Source: Linnemannia elongata (Eukaryota; Mortierellomycota; Mortierellomycetes; Mortierellales; Mortierellaceae). Taken from it: DNA of 64,000 nt. The DNA lies in NCBI GenBank assembly GCA_036320915.1, contig JAXBDG010000007.1, forward strand, positions 2,232,001 to 2,296,000, read 5' to 3'. Positions 38,501 through 50,899 of this stretch are shown here, one piece after another. Every line of letters starts with the position of its first letter. Within the stretch, counting starts at the first letter, position 1. The notes under the pieces are model-generated. The model searched no databases, was not told the origin of the DNA, and saw only the letters and a list, made by a program, of their open reading frames with translations. Position numbers and translations under genes: made by a program.

Positions 38501-41500
38501 CCATGATACAGACTTTTTGTCCGCTGAGGAGCGCGAACACGAGATGCTTGGCCAACGTCGCGTCCTTCTGCAGCGTATCTAGGACTAATGTCGGACATGA
38601 TGTTGCCGGTATTGCTGCTGCTCCAATCAAGCCCATGCTGGTGCCACTCTGTGCCGAGTAGCGTTGTTGCGACCGCCCAAGATTGCCACCCATTGACGAT
38701 TCTCCTTGAGACACTCCTGCGCCAAATGCCCACGGAGTCTGTTCCCCGGAGCCTTCTGGGTGCGCCGGTGTGCCCTTGGCATGATGTAACGTTTGCTGCT
38801 CCTGGTGCCACTCGACGACTCTTGCAGAACGGTCAAGTGGCGTAACGACAAACGCTTCCCGAGTTGGCGTGTCGGTCTGGGTTGCCATCCCTGTTGCAGC
38901 AGTGAAGAAGGACGCGGCGTCATCTAGAGAGTCGTATCCAGTTTGTTCGTCGTCCGCATCATCAGCATACATGGGTTGCCCCGGCCGATGCTCTCCCGCC
39001 ACATTGTCGTCCTGTACCAACGTTGAAGGATCTGGGGTCTGTGCAGGCTGCACCTCCCGCGTCGACATTCCATCATCTGAATGCGCGCCTGCATTTGATA
39101 TCCCTCTTAATAGTTCCACCAACGGCACTGGTGGTTCTTCTTGTTGTGTTGGACGCACCGTTGCCCTATTGGGTTGAAGCCAGCTGTTAGTCGCAAAGTG
39201 ATTTGGTGCTTTAAAGCATACGCATTGAAACAGCTGCAAATGAGACGAACCTGTTGAACTCTGGATTCCTGAAATTGATCATGAACCTAACATGCACAAA
39301 TGAAATGCGTGTTAATTGTGATACTAATATTATTTGCGACAATAATCCTGAAGCAGAAGAGATCTTGAAACATACTTTTGTCCTATCGTCAGAGCTGCCG
39401 CGGTGGGATCTAGCATAGTCAAGGTGATAGGGACGCGTGTCAGTGAAACCAGGCTGAAGCGGCTATTCAATAATAGAGGTAGCAATCACATCTCACTTAC
39501 GCATACGCTTCAAACTGTCTGCAGCTTGACCAAGGAAGGGAGCATCCGCCTGGAACTCCTTGAGAATATCCTTGATGTTCTTGATGCCCAAGTGGAACTG
39601 GATCGACGAGTTCCAGACCATCGTCGCGACACAGAGTTCCCGAAGCGGCCTGAACACGACCTCTTCACGGAAGATGGGGTACAGCGTCGTTACATACTGT
39701 GCCTCATACTCTGGTGTCTCGTACATTATCGAGTCATAGTCAGAGACAACAGAGTTCTTCCTGGACTGCTCCTGCTGAAGTCCAAGAAGGTGAGGCAAGG
39801 GTGCGGAAAGACTCTCGCCCATTGTTCCCGAAGTATCCAGAATTCGTGATGGGCTCAGGACGCTTGAAGTAGAGTTTTTGTGCCGAATCCTGGATCCTGG
39901 CCGCGACGTGGCTCCCAAAAACAACGAAGGGTCTACTGCTCCCGACCTTCCTGCAGCCAGCATTGCAAGATTTTCTGACGAGTTCATAGGCGAGAGGTCA
40001 GCGAGCGGTGCCATTGACTGTGGCCCATCGTGCCCATCATCCGCATGTCCTAGCAATGGCTCTCCGTCGATAGAGTAATGTTCGAGTGTGCTGATAATGT
40101 GAGTCGCTGTTTCAATGGCATCCTTGATCGATTCCAGGTCATCCTTTTGTTGCTCCGTCAGTCCTGGCCCTTCCAACTTTTCTGTCAACTCTGACAGCTC
40201 TGGCGACGAAGGCGTAAGGGTATTCTGGCTGGCAGTGGACGTTAAAGTCTCCTTGGGCGGGGAAGATTGTTCAGATTCGGAATATCCAGGAGCATCTGAC
40301 GGCGATTCTGAGAGGAGGTTGTTGGTGTAGTTCAAATCCCGTAACCGCTTTGTAAGATCCTGCCTGAACAACGTGTAGTTTCCAGTCTTGAAATAAAGGG
40401 CCGCCTTTCTAAACTTCTGTCTCATATCCTCATACTGTGAAAGAATCTTGTGTGGGTCTCGCGTGATGTATGACATGCAAAAGGGTCGCACAAACCCTCG
40501 TGCGTTGATGTCGAAAAGCGTGAATTGGTGGACCTATGGGTCAGCGAGTGATGATGATTTTTTGGATGAGGTCAATGGTCCAAGAAAGGGTGAGGGACAT
40601 TGTGTCGATTGTGGTTTCCTGGATGGCGTCGACTATGACTTACATATGCCCAGTAGCCCTTTTCGACGTCGCTGACATGGACCTCAATATCCTCTGGAAT
40701 GTGAAATCCTCCCGACCTATGAAATGAATATACCGATACGACATGACGACATACGAGTTAGATACCAGAAGCACTTAAAAGACAAGAATGGAGCAATGTT
40801 CTTCTGCGACCCCTCCTTACAACCCCTCTCTGCAGTCCTTAGATATCCTCGGCAATGGTGAAAAACATAACGCCAAGGCAAGCCAGACTAAACCAAGATG
40901 CAGACCGTCAACCTTCTTGCTTAAATTACTCATAGACGACTTACGACTCTCTCTGCTGCTGGTCAACCGAAGTAATCCTCAGCACAAACTCATGTACATC
41001 AAACAAGTCCTCGTTATCGTTGTCTTGACCACCACTCCCGTCAGGACCCAGGGTCGAGTTACTGGTTTCAGAGTGCTCGTGCGAATGCTTCCCAGAAGAT
41101 TCCTGATACCGTTGCTTGTGAGAGGAATACGAGTCGCGAGTCAGGTCCACGATATTGTCTGGAATAGTCATCACCGCACGGGGACCCTCCAGCTCTGAAA
41201 ACTCGGAAATAAGGACAAAGTCGGGTAGATTGGCGCTCTTTTTGGCGAGCCACCAGCATCCCGTAGGTTGGTCCATACAAAAGACAGACTTTTGCTGCTC
41301 CTTTTGCAGCTGTTGCTGTTGTCCTTTGAATCCAAGACCTGCTCCATCCAGCGTTGACTGTCCTTTGAGACCGTGAGCAAGCGAATCCAGAGTAGCGGCC
41401 TTGCCCGAGAGGTGTCGGCTTGCAGAACCCATCATGGGCGAACTCGCCTCGGAGAGTGACCCCACACCGGGCGTGCGCTGGTGGAGGCGTGAGCCTGTCG

Positions 41501-41750
41501 AGACGGGGAATGGGCTTGTGTTGGCGGTTTCAAAGTGCGGGATGGGCGAAGTAGAGTCTATCTGTGAGGTCGACGCGGATCTTGGAAGCATCTGTGCTGG
41601 GTTGGGCAAGGAAGGTTGTTGTTGGGTTGTTGTTGAAGTTGTAACAACGGGTGGTGAAGTTGCGGGAGGGGGAGAGGGGGCCATAGCTGAGGTTTCGAGG
41701 TCTTCATAGTTAGTGTCGAGTGCTTCAGGGAATGCTGTCCAGTTGAACAT
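35501..41750 (-). CDS. SMCR8-like DENN-domain protein
   Basis: Resembles SMCR8, which with C9orf72 and WDR41 forms a lysosome-associated complex with small-GTPase GAP activity; animal knowledge only. Seven exons (41750-40945, 40716-40644, 40533-39501, 39409-39376, 39286-39251, 39165-35685, 35572-35501) give 1,844 residues. Seen: a disordered N terminus; [21 protein letters not shown] (split for length: [11 protein letters not shown] and [10 protein letters not shown], about 178-198); [18 protein letters not shown] and [14 protein letters not shown] (about 287-318); FKTGNYTLFRQDLTKRLRDL; FMINFRNPEFN; and a later DENN-type block (about 865-1015) with LVFALLSGQKVCIMGSSE and VDDMERFFIVGVD. The C-terminal 800 residues are mostly Ser/Pro/Arg low complexity, about twice the length of animal SMCR8. 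Exons 4 and 5 (34 and 36 bases) were placed by frame and are less certain than the rest. FLCN is the main alternative but lacks these motifs. Confidence 0.85.
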
Positions 41751-43096
41751 TGTCTTGCGAAGAGACAGTGTTTATCGTTGTTGTTGCTATTGTCGGTCGA
41801 GTGTTGTCGCTCAATATTTTCTAGGCTGGAGTTCGAACTGAGTGATGGGTAAGAGGAGATGAAGAGGAGAGAGGAGGGAAAGGTAGACGGGAACTATGCA
41901 AACGACGCGTTGATGTAGGGGGAGACGGGTGGAGGAAGAGGGTCGATGGTAGCGTGTGTTTGGTGCGACCAACAGAGTGAAAGAGGGTGAGAGATAGGGC
42001 TAATACTCCAACATGACCCACAAGTTGGTGGCTACTCCTGCACGCGAACGAAGGAGAATGAAAAAGTGAGGTGGGGAAAAAGGTTGGTGTTGATTGGAGG
42101 TCGGAAAGAAGAGGGTAAAGTGGTGGATGATGAGAAGGGTGAAGGAGAGGATGATCGCAAGGAGCGTGTGCGTTTGTTGATGACGTCGGAGGAACCGTGT
42201 GAAGATGGGATGAGGTGGAGGAGGAGGAGGAGGAGGAGAGGTGTAAAAGAGAAGGACACAGGTACAGATCGTCTTGCGACTTACAAGAACGAGCAAGTCT
42301 CGTTGGGTCTACCTGTTAGGGGTCAACAAAGTGGTCACATGACAGATGACCATGACATATCAACTGATGAAAAATGAACACTTCCCCTCACTGATCCTTT
42401 GCTGATGGTATCCACATTGGTACCCTTCATCAGCGACTTTAGAAGTCTCATATCATTGATCAAATCAACTGCGACAAACGACCTGTGCATGTTCGCATGG
42501 CAAGAACGACAGGCCAAAGTATTCATTGACTACCGAGCAACTTTCGCAGCCTATCATTTAATGTGGAGCCATAGTTCTCCGCCTTAAATATCACAAGTCT
42601 GGAATGGTTCCAGACGATTCATCAAGGATGCTTATAACAGGTTTCTACTATACCCGATCCCTGGCTAGCATCAATCAAACCAAGAAACGTGGCACCTAGC
42701 GTCATTGTATCTCGGCGATGCCAAGAGCTCTCTTCTTTTCTTTTGAGCTCTCTTTCCAACCATCAAATGAACACAACACAACGAATAAGAGTGAGGCTGT
42801 GCGTCATTTCCCGCCCCTTTCATCCTTCTTGGCATGAGTGGCCGGTGCATCTCCAAATCTCCAAACCAGGCTAAAAGGACTGCTTTTGTGTCCGCTCTCT
42901 GTCGACTTTTGTGCTTTTAGCTGGGGGGAAAAAAATAATATTTAAGCACGACAACGCGTCTCATGGCCCACTTTCTTTCTTTTACCCCACTTACCAACTC
43001 TCTCCACATCGCCCCGCCGACAGGAGCACAAAGGACATACCTTACCGCAATAAACACAACGGCACAACAACACAACAACACAACACAATTATCAAA
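41751..43096. other. 1.35-kb divergent interval
   Basis: Between the head-to-head SMCR8-like and 43097 genes. Purine-rich on plus between about 41840 and 42250 (likely SMCR8-like leader/promoter), then mixed sequence. The leader before 43097 has ACAACACAAC repeats (about 43055-43090). No gene recognised; the open frame 42066-42377 is compositional. Confidence 0.4.
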
Positions 43097-44149
43097 ATGT
43101 TTAGCTGGATAACATCCCCAACTCTCCCAGACAAAATCGAGACGCAAGCCTTCCGGTCCATCTCTGGAGGACCCATCCTCCGAATCAACACCCTCAACGA
43201 CCGTACCCACCGCATGAAACTCGTCCCCTGGGAAGATATCCTTGAACTCTTCCCCAACGCCATCTACCTCCGTGATGCCAATGGCATCGTCATGCCTGCC
43301 CGTGATAGCTCTTCCAAGAGGTAATCCCATAACCTTTTTAATTTTCCCACCGTTTTTTGTTGATGTTTTGAAGGAATGTTTCAATGTTCATAGTGATAGT
43401 GATAATAATGACATTGATCCCCTGTTCTTTGGTATAATGAACACAGTACTGACCCGTTATTTGTTACAATGAATAGACTATCGCCGAAATCATTCAAATT
43501 GCAGCCTGACGTCGTTTTAGAAGTCGTATCATCCCACGACGAACCACCAACCTCCGCACGCCCCGAAACCATCTCCACCACCACAACCGAGGATGATGAC
43601 TCTGTTGTCCAACCTCTGGCAGGAACAGGAATTACAGGAGGAAGAACATCCACCTCTTCGGTACCAAGAGGATCCACAGACTTCAACCTGGCACAATCCA
43701 CATCTTCTGCGAGGACCAGTAGTATAAGAGCTTCATCTGAAAGCGCACCACACACTCATACCCATACCCCAAAACAGTCTTCAGAATCTGCACGAAACCA
43801 GGCTCAAGACGCAACTCCTAGACCGCCAAGACTAGCAGCTACAACATCAAGTAGTAAGGACGATGACGAGGACGACTGGTCACCGTTCCAAGCAAATTCG
43901 GCAGCGACCTTTCCTACCCCACAAACCCTCACCGTCCCAGGACCTTCTACTTCAATGCACACTCGTCCACAAGCACCATTATCAGCAACACGTACCGATG
44001 AAGGAAGAGGACTGGGTCAACACGGAATAATGACCCCAACCGACATTCTTCGGCAAGAGATGATTCACCGGTTAGAACTCCTCTCTGCGGAGCAGGAAGA
44101 ACGCCTCAACCTCATCCTTACCGCATGCCGTAACCGTCCCTCTCGCTAA
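43097..44149 (+). CDS. Stand-alone N-module protein with low-complexity tail
   Basis: Fifth member of the modular family. Exons 43097-43320 and 43477-44149 give 298 residues. The module spans about 1-90: FRSISGGPILRINTLND, MKLVPWEDILELFPNA, YLRDANGIVMP, then a phase-2 intron followed by FKLQPDVVLEVV, exactly where the intron lies in the larger relatives. The tail (about 95-265) is Ser/Thr/Pro-rich with a short acidic patch (DDDEDDW). The C terminus (about 265-298) forms a helix-prone DILRQEMIHRLELLSAEQEERLNLI-type segment (shown here only in part: DILRQEMIHRLELL). No coiled coil, central block or LRR region follows. A role as a partner of the long relatives is a guess. Confidence 0.75.
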
Positions 44150-44303
44150 AAAAGAGCCGTTGTTGTTTTTCCAGTAGCATAAATAAAAACCACCACAAAA
44201 ATACAAATAACTAAAAAAAAAATGCAATAGTGTGATTTATGAAAAAATGCTTCCAGATCTAAAATGATGATATCTCTCCCTCCACAAAACCAAACCCCTT
44301 CCC

Positions 44304-47300
44304 CTACAGATGAATAATCTCAACAGAATATTCCTGGATTCCGCCACCAACCCACTTGCGTCTCCTCCTCTTGTCATTACCACCATGTAATGCTGTTGAC
44401 TCTGCGGCACCAAAAGCACCAGCCGATGTAGCCTTCTTGAGGGCCATGGATTGGTGGTGTGTACGATCAAACAGTCCCAATGCTCCCCGAAGGCTCTGCT
44501 CCAGCTGGTTCGATGCCTCGGCCTCACGCTGGATCGCCTCCTGGATCGTCTTCAAGACTGGGTGCATATGAGGCGACAGGATCAGCGAGGGGAAGTGGAC
44601 ATCCAAGATCAACGTCGTCATATCCACCAACTATTTTATAACAATGAATAAGGAGAAAGGGTTAACATCACAACTCCAAAAGATTTATAAGATTCAATAA
44701 AATGACAAAACATACAAGAGAAACATACCAAGCCATAGCCGGGAAGGCCTCCGAGGAGCTGCTTCTTGTCGGGGCGCTGGTTCTGGTGACCGAGACCTCC
44801 ACGTTGATCCCAGATGACGATCCAGTCCTTCAAGATTTCCAAAATAATAGCAAGCTCCTCCGCAGTAAACCGCTTAATCGCTTGCTGCATGAAGACGTCG
44901 TTCCTGGGCGCAACCATAATGGTGTTCAAGAACGAAGCAACATTTGGTACTGACGTCGAGGGCTTTGTCGTTGATGTTGTTGAAGGCTGTTGTTTGTTGA
45001 GTCCGATCACCTGCTTCATCATCACAACCATGTCCATCTCGGGGATATCATACAGCTTCTGCAAAGCCAACTCGAGCAAGGACCACTGCTCACGCTCCAT
45101 CAGTCCAAGGGCAATACCACCCTCCCCAGCACCAGGGTTCGAGTTACCGACCAACTGGTTCTTGAGCAAGTATTCCACCACGTTGGCGGGCCAGAAGCTC
45201 ATATCAGGCTGACCGTTGGCCAATGTAGCAAAGCAGCGTCCAACAACAGTCGTCAGGAAATGGTGCGACAGCTCTGGCAGAGGGGCATGCTTGCGTCCAA
45301 GGCGCAAAAGGCGGCGGTCTCCCTTGTGCTTCTTCACTGCTGCAGCCTCGATCCTGCGCCACGTCTCGATAGCCTTCAGGTTAGCCTCCCGCTTGTTGCG
45401 CTCCTCGAACTCGTCCACCTCATACTCGTCCTCCTCCTCGACATCGGCCTCGTCATGCTTCTCATCGTCCGAGCTGAGAACAATCACTTCCTCCTCATCC
45501 TCATCCTCGTCCGAAGACGACTCTGACGACGATCCGCCAGCAACATCCTCAACTGTGTGTGCTTTCTTGTCCTCCTCGGTCTCCTTAGACTCCTTGGCTG
45601 CCTTGGCTGTTGCTTTGGCGGCCTTCTTCGCCTTTTTGCTCGAAGGGGTCTCGGCGGTAGCCTTGACCACTGGCTCGGTATCAACATCCATATCCAGGGG
45701 AGCTGCCTTGATATTGTTAGACCTCCTGTCCTGCTCGGCCTGTACAGCTGCTTTGACCTTCTCACTGTCTACGTTGTGACGTGCCAAGCGGTCCGAAACA
45801 GCATCAGCGGTCTGATGCTCGATGTGGCTGAAGAAGACCTTCTCGAAGTCCTGAACGCTCGAGGTTTTGGATTCGGATGCCAAGGCTGTCAAGGCTGTCC
45901 TCTCAGCAGAATGTGAGGCATCCAACTGCTTGTCCAGATCCGCTCCCGCACTCAACAAATCCTTGCCCTTGCCGATCATAGACAGACCTGAGGGGACCAA
46001 AAGCGAGGTCGTCGTCGAGGTGTAGGCGTCCTGTGCGAGAATCGATCCTTGCTGGCCCAAGAAGGGCGCAGTGTCCTTCATCTTGCCCATAGCGCCCAAA
46101 AGCGACATGGGTTCAGCGTAGAAGGGGCAGAGGTAGATCTCAGATTTGATGGTGGTGTTGAGGAGAGTCGAGATCGTCATGACCAAGGTCGAGTCGGGAA
46201 GAAGGGCGAGCTGGCAGGTGGTATTCTGGGCGGTGAAGTTTCCGGGCACGACATGCTTTGCCTGAAGCGTTCCGTACTGGATGTCCCAAATTGTCAATGT
46301 GTGTTCTGCCTTGTCTATTGTTTGTTACGATAAATCGATCTCAAGCGTTAGAAAATGAATGTTTATGCATTCACATCCACCGAAATTACTTCTTCGAATC
46401 GACGTGTAACTTACCATTGACCTGGTGGATACCGGCAATGGCGAGGTAGTTGTCACCCAAAGCGACAGCATCAACACGGTGAACCTTGGAGTCCATGACG
46501 GTAGCAACCTTCGCGCCCTTCTTTCCTGCCTTGGCAGTCGGTGCTGGTGCGGACGAAGTGGCGTATCCAGGAAGAGGCAAAGTCAATGTCTCGCGTGCAG
46601 AGAGAACATGGTCGCCGGCTGCCACCTCAAAGTGGTACACCTTCAAATGTCCATCAGCGGCTATCAAACATGAGGTTGAATAAAAAGCAGTAAGTATACG
46701 TCAAACTAGTTGCTCCATGAGTATTCCATGACAAGCGGTCGCATATTCATTTGCTCCGCAATCAGATCCAAAGACGCTTACTCAAGAAAGAGAACTGTCC
46801 AGCCTTAACATCAAAGGCGAATCCAGAAGCCCCAGCTGCAGTCTCAAGCTCCACGGATCCAAAAGTTGAGAATCCGCGGTGCTCCTCGTTGACATACGAG
46901 AGTGTGACGGCAAGCTTGCCGTTGGCAGACTCGATAACAGTCATGATAACAAAGGTTTGGCGGGCAAGGGCATTAGACGAGATCCAGGAGCCAGTCGTGT
47001 TGAAAGAAGTTGCCCACACCATGCTTCCGGTTGTGTCCTGAGCAGGGGTGGCATCCTTTTTATCCCTCTTGCTTTTAGTAGTAGTAGTGGTAGTAGTGGT
47101 GGATGTCGCCAAAAGCTCCTTAGTGTTGATGACTCTCTTCAAATCTCCTGTAACAAGCGATATGCTTGCATCGGTGTTGGCCAAAATAATATGGTTGGGA
47201 AGCAGTGCCGAGACAAACAGCTGGTGAATCTTGTGGTCGAACTATATTGTACATAGAAAACATTGAAATATTAGCAAATTATCTAATGTAATGAGGTCTA

Positions 47301-47950
47301 TTGAGATCTTAGCGAACCGTGTTACTTTCAGGGGTGATGAGTGTACCTTATGAACGGCCTTGCGTGCCGATGAAGACTTGACGGTATCCAATGCCATATC
47401 AGAGTCAGCTGAAGCGGCAACAGAGCTAGGAGTCGATGATTCCTCCTTCCACATCCAGACAGTCTTTCCCTCATCCTTGGCGGTAACATCAGTTCCCTTG
47501 GCAACCACAGCGTAGACGTGGCGCAAGGTCGATTTGTGAAGTGTCTGAGCTGATCCTGCAAACGAGTATCCTGGTGGTGTTGAGTATGAGAGAATGCACT
47601 TCTGATCCGCGGTCTATTATCGTGAACAAGGAAGACGGGTAGAGTACATAGTCAGTACGGGATCAAGGGCGCTTGCTGTTTCTTCAATTTATATCACTGC
47701 TCAGCAACAGCGTCGTCGCTACTTGTGCACACGATCCTCCGCAAGGCAAAAGGACTTGTCGACTCACATTGTAGAGTTGGACACCTTCGCCCTGGACAGC
47801 AACGACAAGCAGGCCAGAGTCCTCCTCATAGTTTGCGGGTGTAGTATCTCTCTCCTCGGGCGAGCAGCTCACGGCTTGCTGCTGCTGGTGGTGGTGAGTT
47901 GTGGAGGAGAAGCTCGCCAGGAGGAAGGGATCGTTGACCGAGACAGGCAT
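44304..47950 (-). CDS. NOL11/Utp8-like small-subunit processome protein
   Basis: Probable nucleolar factor for rRNA transcription and 18S pre-rRNA processing (t-UTP group). Six exons (47950-47768, 47613-47347, 47241-46782, 46660-46415, 46314-44729, 44630-44304) give 1,022 residues. Seen: an N-terminal beta-propeller-like half (to about 430) with VQLYNV, CILSYSTPPGYSFAG, NHIILANTDASISL, DGHLKVYHFEV and LTIWDIQYGTLQAKH; a long Lys/Ala then acidic Ser/Asp/Glu region (about 600-690) typical of nucleolar proteins; and a helical C-terminal third with LATLANGQPDMSFWPANVVEYLL-like sequence (part: FWPANVVEYLLKNQLV), AEELAIILEILKDWI and a basic KRRRRKWVGGG tail. The family call rests on architecture and the 'WD..YGTLQ' motif, not on a search. 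It is longer than NOL11 (about 720), chiefly through the acidic insert. It lies next to RPA49, another rRNA-synthesis gene. Confidence 0.65.
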
Positions 47951-48467
47951 GGTGGTAATGTGAGAGTGGTGAATGAGTTTTGTGAAAGGTCGACGAGAAA
48001 GGTCCACTGAACAGAGGGGCAACAGGGACGTGAGGGAGAGGGGAAAAGGGAGAGAGAGATAGAGAGAGGAGTAAGAGGGTTGAGAAGCAGGAGAGGGAGG
48101 AGGTGTTTTACAGAGTTGCAATGGGGACCTCTGCCTTGTAAGAGCACTGAAAGAGAGCAGTGGTATGGTGCGAAAAAAAAAGAAAAAAGAAAAATAGAAT
48201 GCTATGTGGCTTAGCACTGTTTATCCTTTCTGCAGTCCTTTTCAGCGACAAATTGGTGGCGCACCTTCAGAAACGCGGAACAAGCACAGAGTTGACATAA
48301 AGGAGTCCATTGACACAATACAGAGCGAGATTGAGCTCAAAAATGCAAAATGAGGTAATTATTCATTGACGGTTGGGTTGGTTGTTTCTATCAAATGCTC
48401 CTGCATGGCTTCCGCAAACATAGCAAGAGAGGGGTGTAAATAGGTAGAGTAAATGGTGTTGCCCTAT
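47951..48467. other. Intergenic, no gene recognised
   Basis: Promoter of the NOL11/Utp8-like gene (minus) and 3' flank of RPA49. Purine-rich on plus around 48020-48110. No gene seen. Confidence 0.4.
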
Positions 48468-50517
48468 TTACTTAGCCTTGGGACCACTATAAACGATTAC
48501 AAAAGAACATAGAATGATGTTAGATATCGTGCACACATGACGTACGCATTAGCAAGGCTCAACTAAAAAACAAAAAACGAAAACTAACCGCTTGGGCAGG
48601 GGGAATGTGAGGGGAACAGTCAAGATGGCGCGCTTCATGGTCTTGACTTCCTCGTTCGAAGCACCTGATTGTGCCTTCTCGGTGGCAGTCAACTCGTTAA
48701 CCTTGCAGCCCAAAGACTTGTAGAGCTCGTTCACCCTGGTCTGTTTCATCGACAAGTCCCTGGTAAGGGCACCAGCATCCATGTTGAAGTTCTCCAGAGT
48801 CAGTGCAATAGCGAGAATCCAGCAAAGCAATTTGTCCTTTGACTTTGGTGTGAATGTGTGTCTATTTGTGGTACGACACGGACAAAAGAAAGATGTTTCG
48901 AGGTCAGAAATTGAGCTTGGTTCGCGAAAAGAATTTCTTCCACTTCCAATCAATAAAAACAAACGAGTGCACACATAGGTACATACCTCTTCTTGTCGAC
49001 GCCTTCGGGGGACTCTGTGAAACGCTCGTACAAGTTCTCCAAGATCACGCTGGGAACATCTCCCATGATCCTGCTCACAGTCTCGTTATCGTCCAGCTTC
49101 TTGTCGGGAATAGTCCTGAAGGCCATCAAAATGCTAATGTACATCAACAAACGAATTCTGTGGCGGTCCTTCTTGCTGATAGATAATGCGGCAGTGAGGG
49201 CTCCGTTGACATAAGAAGAGTTCTGGTAGGGCAAAGCAGCCAGGGGTTGGTTGGTCTTCTCGAGCAATGCCTTGAATGGAATGACCTGGTACTCCGAAGG
49301 TGCAATGAGACTGTCGATCTTGTAGATATCCTCGACCTTTGTTGCAGCAAGATCGAAAGGAGGGATAGGTCTGTCCTCGTCGGCCCTGGCCTTGATGCTT
49401 TCTATTAATCATTGAAGTTGAAATGGGTAAGGGTGAGTCGGTCATTCTTCACCGAAGCAGATCCGCATGGTATACGGCATATTATCCGTGCAATGTTCGA
49501 TTCCATACCCTTTGAAGGAAGAGCGTTTGTCTTCGCGGCAATGGAGTCGTGAAGGATTCCAGCAATGCTGTCCAAGGCGCCGACGTTGACGGCGTTGCGC
49601 GCCACAGAGTTGATCTGCTGCTTGATCTTCTTGGTACCGAAAGTGTGTCCCAAGATGTTCTTGGCTTGAAGGAACTAGAATGTAGAAATAACACCATCAT
49701 CATGTCGTTCATGTCAGTCTCTAGATCTCTTGGGGTAGCAAAGATCCACAAGCTTGAAGGTATTAACATTCACGTCGTATTTCTTTCCCTCCTGGTCACG
49801 TACCTGCTCCCTGTTTGCAACCTGAGGCTTGGCGTTCTTCAGCGTTTTGATGGTACGGTTGACAGAAATAACAGGTGCATCCTTGAAAGTGATCTTGTCA
49901 GTCTCCTTGTTGCGGATTGCAAGAACGTATCTGTTGCAGTGAATGAGGTCCAGAAGAAAGTATGTGGTCAGAGAGCTACGCCGCGACTTTTGTTACGAGT
50001 ATCTCGGTATGAAATATCCCGTGAACACACAGATCGTCTCCAAGCATCCTCATGTATCCTCCCTTCGCCTGATCTCTTTCTCACCTGCAGTATCCAGCGC
50101 GAGCATTCTCGCCAAAGTTCTGTCCGACAAACTCGACCTTTCCTGTGTCAGCCTCCACGATTCTCCTCTTCTTCTTGTTCTTTGACTCCTCCGAGTCGGG
50201 CTTGTAGACGTTGAAGGGGACATCCTTTGGTGGTGCAATTCCAGGGAACGCAGCTATCAGGTGAGATGTGTAGGAGACGTGATATGCGAGTCAGTGTCGT
50301 TGTTTGTAGCGCTCTGTTGTCCATGGGTGTTTGTTTTGTCCGTGAGTGGAGCGGAGTGGAGTGGAGTGGAGTGTTGTGTAGAGTGAGTGAGGTGAATGAA
50401 AAGGAATGAAGTAAAAAGCGTACCGAGGAAGGGACCCTCGATGCCTGCGTTGAGGTCAGCTTTGGCGTATTCCAGTGTGACCTTGGGGCCTTCGGTGTTC
50501 TTTCTCTTTGACGACAT
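48468..50517 (-). CDS. rpa49: DNA-directed RNA polymerase I subunit A49
   Basis: A49 pairs with A34.5 on RNA polymerase I and supports initiation and elongation on rDNA (TFIIF/TFIIE-like role); human POLR1E. Seven exons (50517-50424, 50253-50085, 49930-49804, 49674-49509, 49401-48987, 48861-48589, 48486-48468) give 420 residues, the family length. Seen: short basic start (MSSKRKNTEG), FPGIAPPKDVPFNVY, YVLAIRNKET, the linker around GTKKIKQQINSVARN, and the tandem winged-helix part with LPALPYQN-like LAALPYQNSSYVNGAL, RIRLLMYISILMAF, DVPSVILENLYERF and a final KLLCWILAIALTLENF; the C terminus is RGPKAK. The last coding exon is only 19 bases, fixed by frame. The upstream flank carries a 25-base G run. 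Confidence 0.9.
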
Positions 50518-50737
50518 GGTATGGTATTTTGGTTGGTTGTTGGAATGCAAAGAGTTAACCCAAGGGCAGTTGTTGTTTGCTTTTCTTTTTTTTTTTGACA
50601 GCTTAGTTTGAAGGCATAATGTGACTGTTGAATCAAGGATTTGAAAACAAACCTCGTTTCTGTCACATGATACACATTTGAAAATTGTGCAAAAAAAAGA
50701 TTTGCCCAATCTGCCAGTCAAACTAGATTGAAACGCA

Positions 50738-50762
50738 GGGGGGGGGGGGGGGGGGGGGGGGG
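50738..50762 (+). repeat. G25 homopolymer
   Basis: Uninterrupted run of 25 G on plus, about 220 bases upstream of the RPA49 start codon on the other strand. Such a run can form G-quadruplexes and is prone to slippage. Confidence 0.9.
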
Positions 50763-50899
50763 AGATGAAGAGCTGCAAGGGCAAGATAGCAACGGGACAA
50801 GCAGAAGTAACAAGCACCATCGTTGTTCCTGAATGAAGTGATTATCCGGTAAACACAAAATCAACCACAATGCCCCTTTGTTACAGATAAATGATCAAT

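Noticed and set aside
39461..39500. 38-39 base intron option in the SMCR8-like gene
   Set aside because: Acceptor at 39462 leads to an early stop or wrong phase; the acceptor at 39410 gives a normal-length intron and keeps frame into FMINFRNPEF.
42066..42377. 103-codon plus-strand open frame
   Set aside because: Purine-rich promoter DNA of the SMCR8-like gene; composition artefact.
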